Position numbers and translations under genes: made by a program. From positions 8,519-15,263 of the forward strand of contig DEHM01000010.1 of assembly GCA_002351925.1 (NCBI GenBank): a stretch of 6,745 nt of DNA. Reading direction: 5' to 3'. Origin of the DNA: Bacteroidales bacterium UBA2800. GTDB taxonomy: Bacteria; Bacteroidota; Bacteroidia; Bacteroidales; Paludibacteraceae. Of the stretch, positions 5,586 to 6,745 are shown piece after piece. Under the pieces are notes generated by a model. It made no database searches, had not been told where the DNA came from, and saw only the letters and a program-made list of their open reading frames with translations. Positions within the stretch are counted from its first letter, which is position 1, and each line of letters begins with the position of its first letter.

Positions 5586-6745
5586 ATGGCAAAGAAAGAA
5601 GAAATAATCGAAACAGCGAAAAAGACTGTTAAGAAAGCAGCCGTAAAGGCCGCAAAGGCAGCTGTAGAGGCAGCTGAGGTAGTTGTTGAGAAGGCATCGA
5701 AGGCCATGAAAGAGGCCGTGAAAGAGGCTACCACGCCGGTTATCACTCCGGAGATGGCGAAGATACCTGCAGGTCCGCTGGAGCTGAAATGGACGAACTA
5801 TAAGAACCATCAGAAACTGGTGAACCCCGCTAACAAACGTCGTCTGGACGTGATTGTCGTTGGTACGGGTCTGGCCGGTGCTTCGGCTGCGGCTTCGCTC
5901 GCAGAGATGGGCTTCAACGTACTGAACTTCTGTATTCAGGATAGTCCGCGTCGTGCGCACTCGATTGCTGCACAGGGTGGTATCAACGCTGCGAAGAACT
6001 ACCAGAACGACGGTGACTCGGTTTATCGTCTGTACTACGACACCATCAAGGGCGGTGACTACCGTGCCCGTGAGGCGAACGTATATCGTCTGGCAGAGGT
6101 AAGTAACAATATCATCGACCAGTGCGTGGCACAGGGTGTTCCTTTCGCACGTGAATACGGAGGTCTGCTGGACAACCGTTCGTTCGGTGGCGCACAGGTA
6201 AGCCGTACGTTCTACGCCAAGGGTCAGACGGGTCAGCAGCTGTTGCTGGGTGCGTATAGCGCACTGAGCCGTCAGATAGGTAAAGGCAAAGTGAAGATGT
6301 ACACGCGTTATGAGATGCTGGATATCGTGCTCGTGAAAGACGAGAACGGTGAGCAGCGTGCACGCGGTATCATCGCTCGTAACCTGGTTACCGGTCGCAT
6401 CGAGCGCTTCTTCGCTCACGCAGTGGTTGTAGGTTCCGGTGGTTACGGCAACACGTTCTTCCTGAGTACGAACGCGATGGCAAGTAACGGTTCGGCTGCT
6501 ATGCAGATGTACCGCCACGGTGCGTTGTTCGCTAACCCCTGCTACGCACAGATTCACCCGACCTGTATCCCGAAGCACGGTGACTTCCAGAGTAAGCTGA
6601 CGCTGATGTCGGAGTCGCTGCGTAACGACGGTCGTATCTGGGTTCCTAAGAAGATTGAGGATGCCAAGGCGCTGCAGGCTGGTACCAAGCAGGGCTGGGA
6701 GATTCCTGAGGAGGATCGCGACTACTATCTCGAGCGCCGCTATCC
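5586..6745 (+). CDS. frdA: Fumarate reductase/succinate dehydrogenase flavoprotein subunit, extended N-terminus (partial)
   Basis: The catalytic flavoprotein, facing the cytoplasm, which reduces fumarate to succinate (or the reverse) with covalent FAD. The window holds 386 codons plus two bases, roughly the first half to two thirds. Visible are the FAD-binding VVGTGLAGAS (91-100), RRAHSIAAQGG with H124 as the likely covalent FAD attachment, REYGGLLDNRSFGG (189-202), HPTC with H324 (substrate site in relatives) and MSESLRNDGR with E343. The core closely resembles Bacteroides FrdA, which begins near IPEGPL-KWTNYK; that point is residue 60 here. Residues 1-56 are an extra Lys/Ala/Glu-rich segment predicted to be helical. 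The ATG at 5586 is chosen because it is 14 nt after frdC and opens a stop-free frame; the alternative is ATG 5754 (MAKIPAGPL). The iron-sulfur subunit frdB would be expected beyond the right edge. Confidence 0.93.
   Translation, partial: MAKKEEIIETAKKTVKKAAVKAAKAAVEAAEVVVEKASKAMKEAVKEATTPVITPEMAKIPAGPLELKWTNYKNHQKLVNPANKRRLDVIVVGTGLAGASAAASLAEMGFNVLNFCIQDSPRRAHSIAAQGGINAAKNYQNDGDSVYRLYYDTIKGGDYRAREANVYRLAEVSNNIIDQCVAQGVPFAREYGGLLDNRSFGGAQVSRTFYAKGQTGQQLLLGAYSALSRQIGKGKVKMYTRYEMLDIVLVKDENGEQRARGIIARNLVTGRIERFFAHAVVVGSGGYGNTFFLSTNAMASNGSAAMQMYRHGALFANPCYAQIHPTCIPKHGDFQSKLTLMSESLRNDGRIWVPKKIEDAKALQAGTKQGWEIPEEDRDYYLERRY

Noticed and set aside
5568..6578. 336-codon minus-strand frame under frdA
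   Set aside because: It is the complement of the conserved frdA coding sequence, with no domain, promoter or ribosome binding site.

Overview
The window looks like chromosomal DNA from a member of the Bacteroidota, most likely order Bacteroidales (Prevotellaceae or Muribaculaceae-like; genus not determinable here). The evidence is: three promoters of the Bacteroides type (TTTG or TTG, 20-nt spacer, TAnnTTTG); A-rich leaders without Shine-Dalgarno sequences on the main genes; secreted proteins ending in short sorting-like tails; a DUF6359-like OB-fold; and a fumarate reductase cytochrome b followed directly by a flavoprotein of the Bacteroides type.

Layout. Positions 1-220 are regulatory DNA for a minus-strand gene of which only six codons are in the window (MKPAIY, start at 18). 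This stretch holds a near-perfect sigma-54 promoter, three helically phased 14-bp repeats upstream of it, and a leader with a 9-bp tandem array, a hairpin and a true GGAGG ribosome binding site. Positions 221-1612 (minus) encode a secreted 463-residue protein of unknown function. Positions 1638-1927 (minus) hold the remains of an alpha/beta-hydrolase gene: its promoter, its apparent original start and its C-terminal third are present, the middle is missing and the frame is broken. Positions 1890-2093 are a dyad-rich divergent control region. Positions 2094-4637 (plus) encode a secreted GH13 alpha-amylase with a C-terminal CBM26-like starch-binding module. Positions 4638-4881 hold hairpins and the promoter of the next operon. 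Positions 4882-5571 and 5586-6745 (plus) are frdC and the start of frdA; frdA carries an unusual Lys/Ala-rich N-terminal extension.

How the parts fit. The amylase would cut starch outside the cytoplasm, and the Frd complex is the terminal step of the succinate-producing fumarate respiration used by these anaerobes. The two loci lie side by side but have separate promoters, so joint control is not implied. The hydrolase remnant and the 463-residue protein probably formed one minus-strand transcription unit before the first gene decayed. The most notable signals are the sigma-54 control region at the left edge, the internally deleted hydrolase gene behind an intact promoter, the FrdA extension, and a 17-bp palindrome over the frd promoter that has a near copy at the hydrolase scar.
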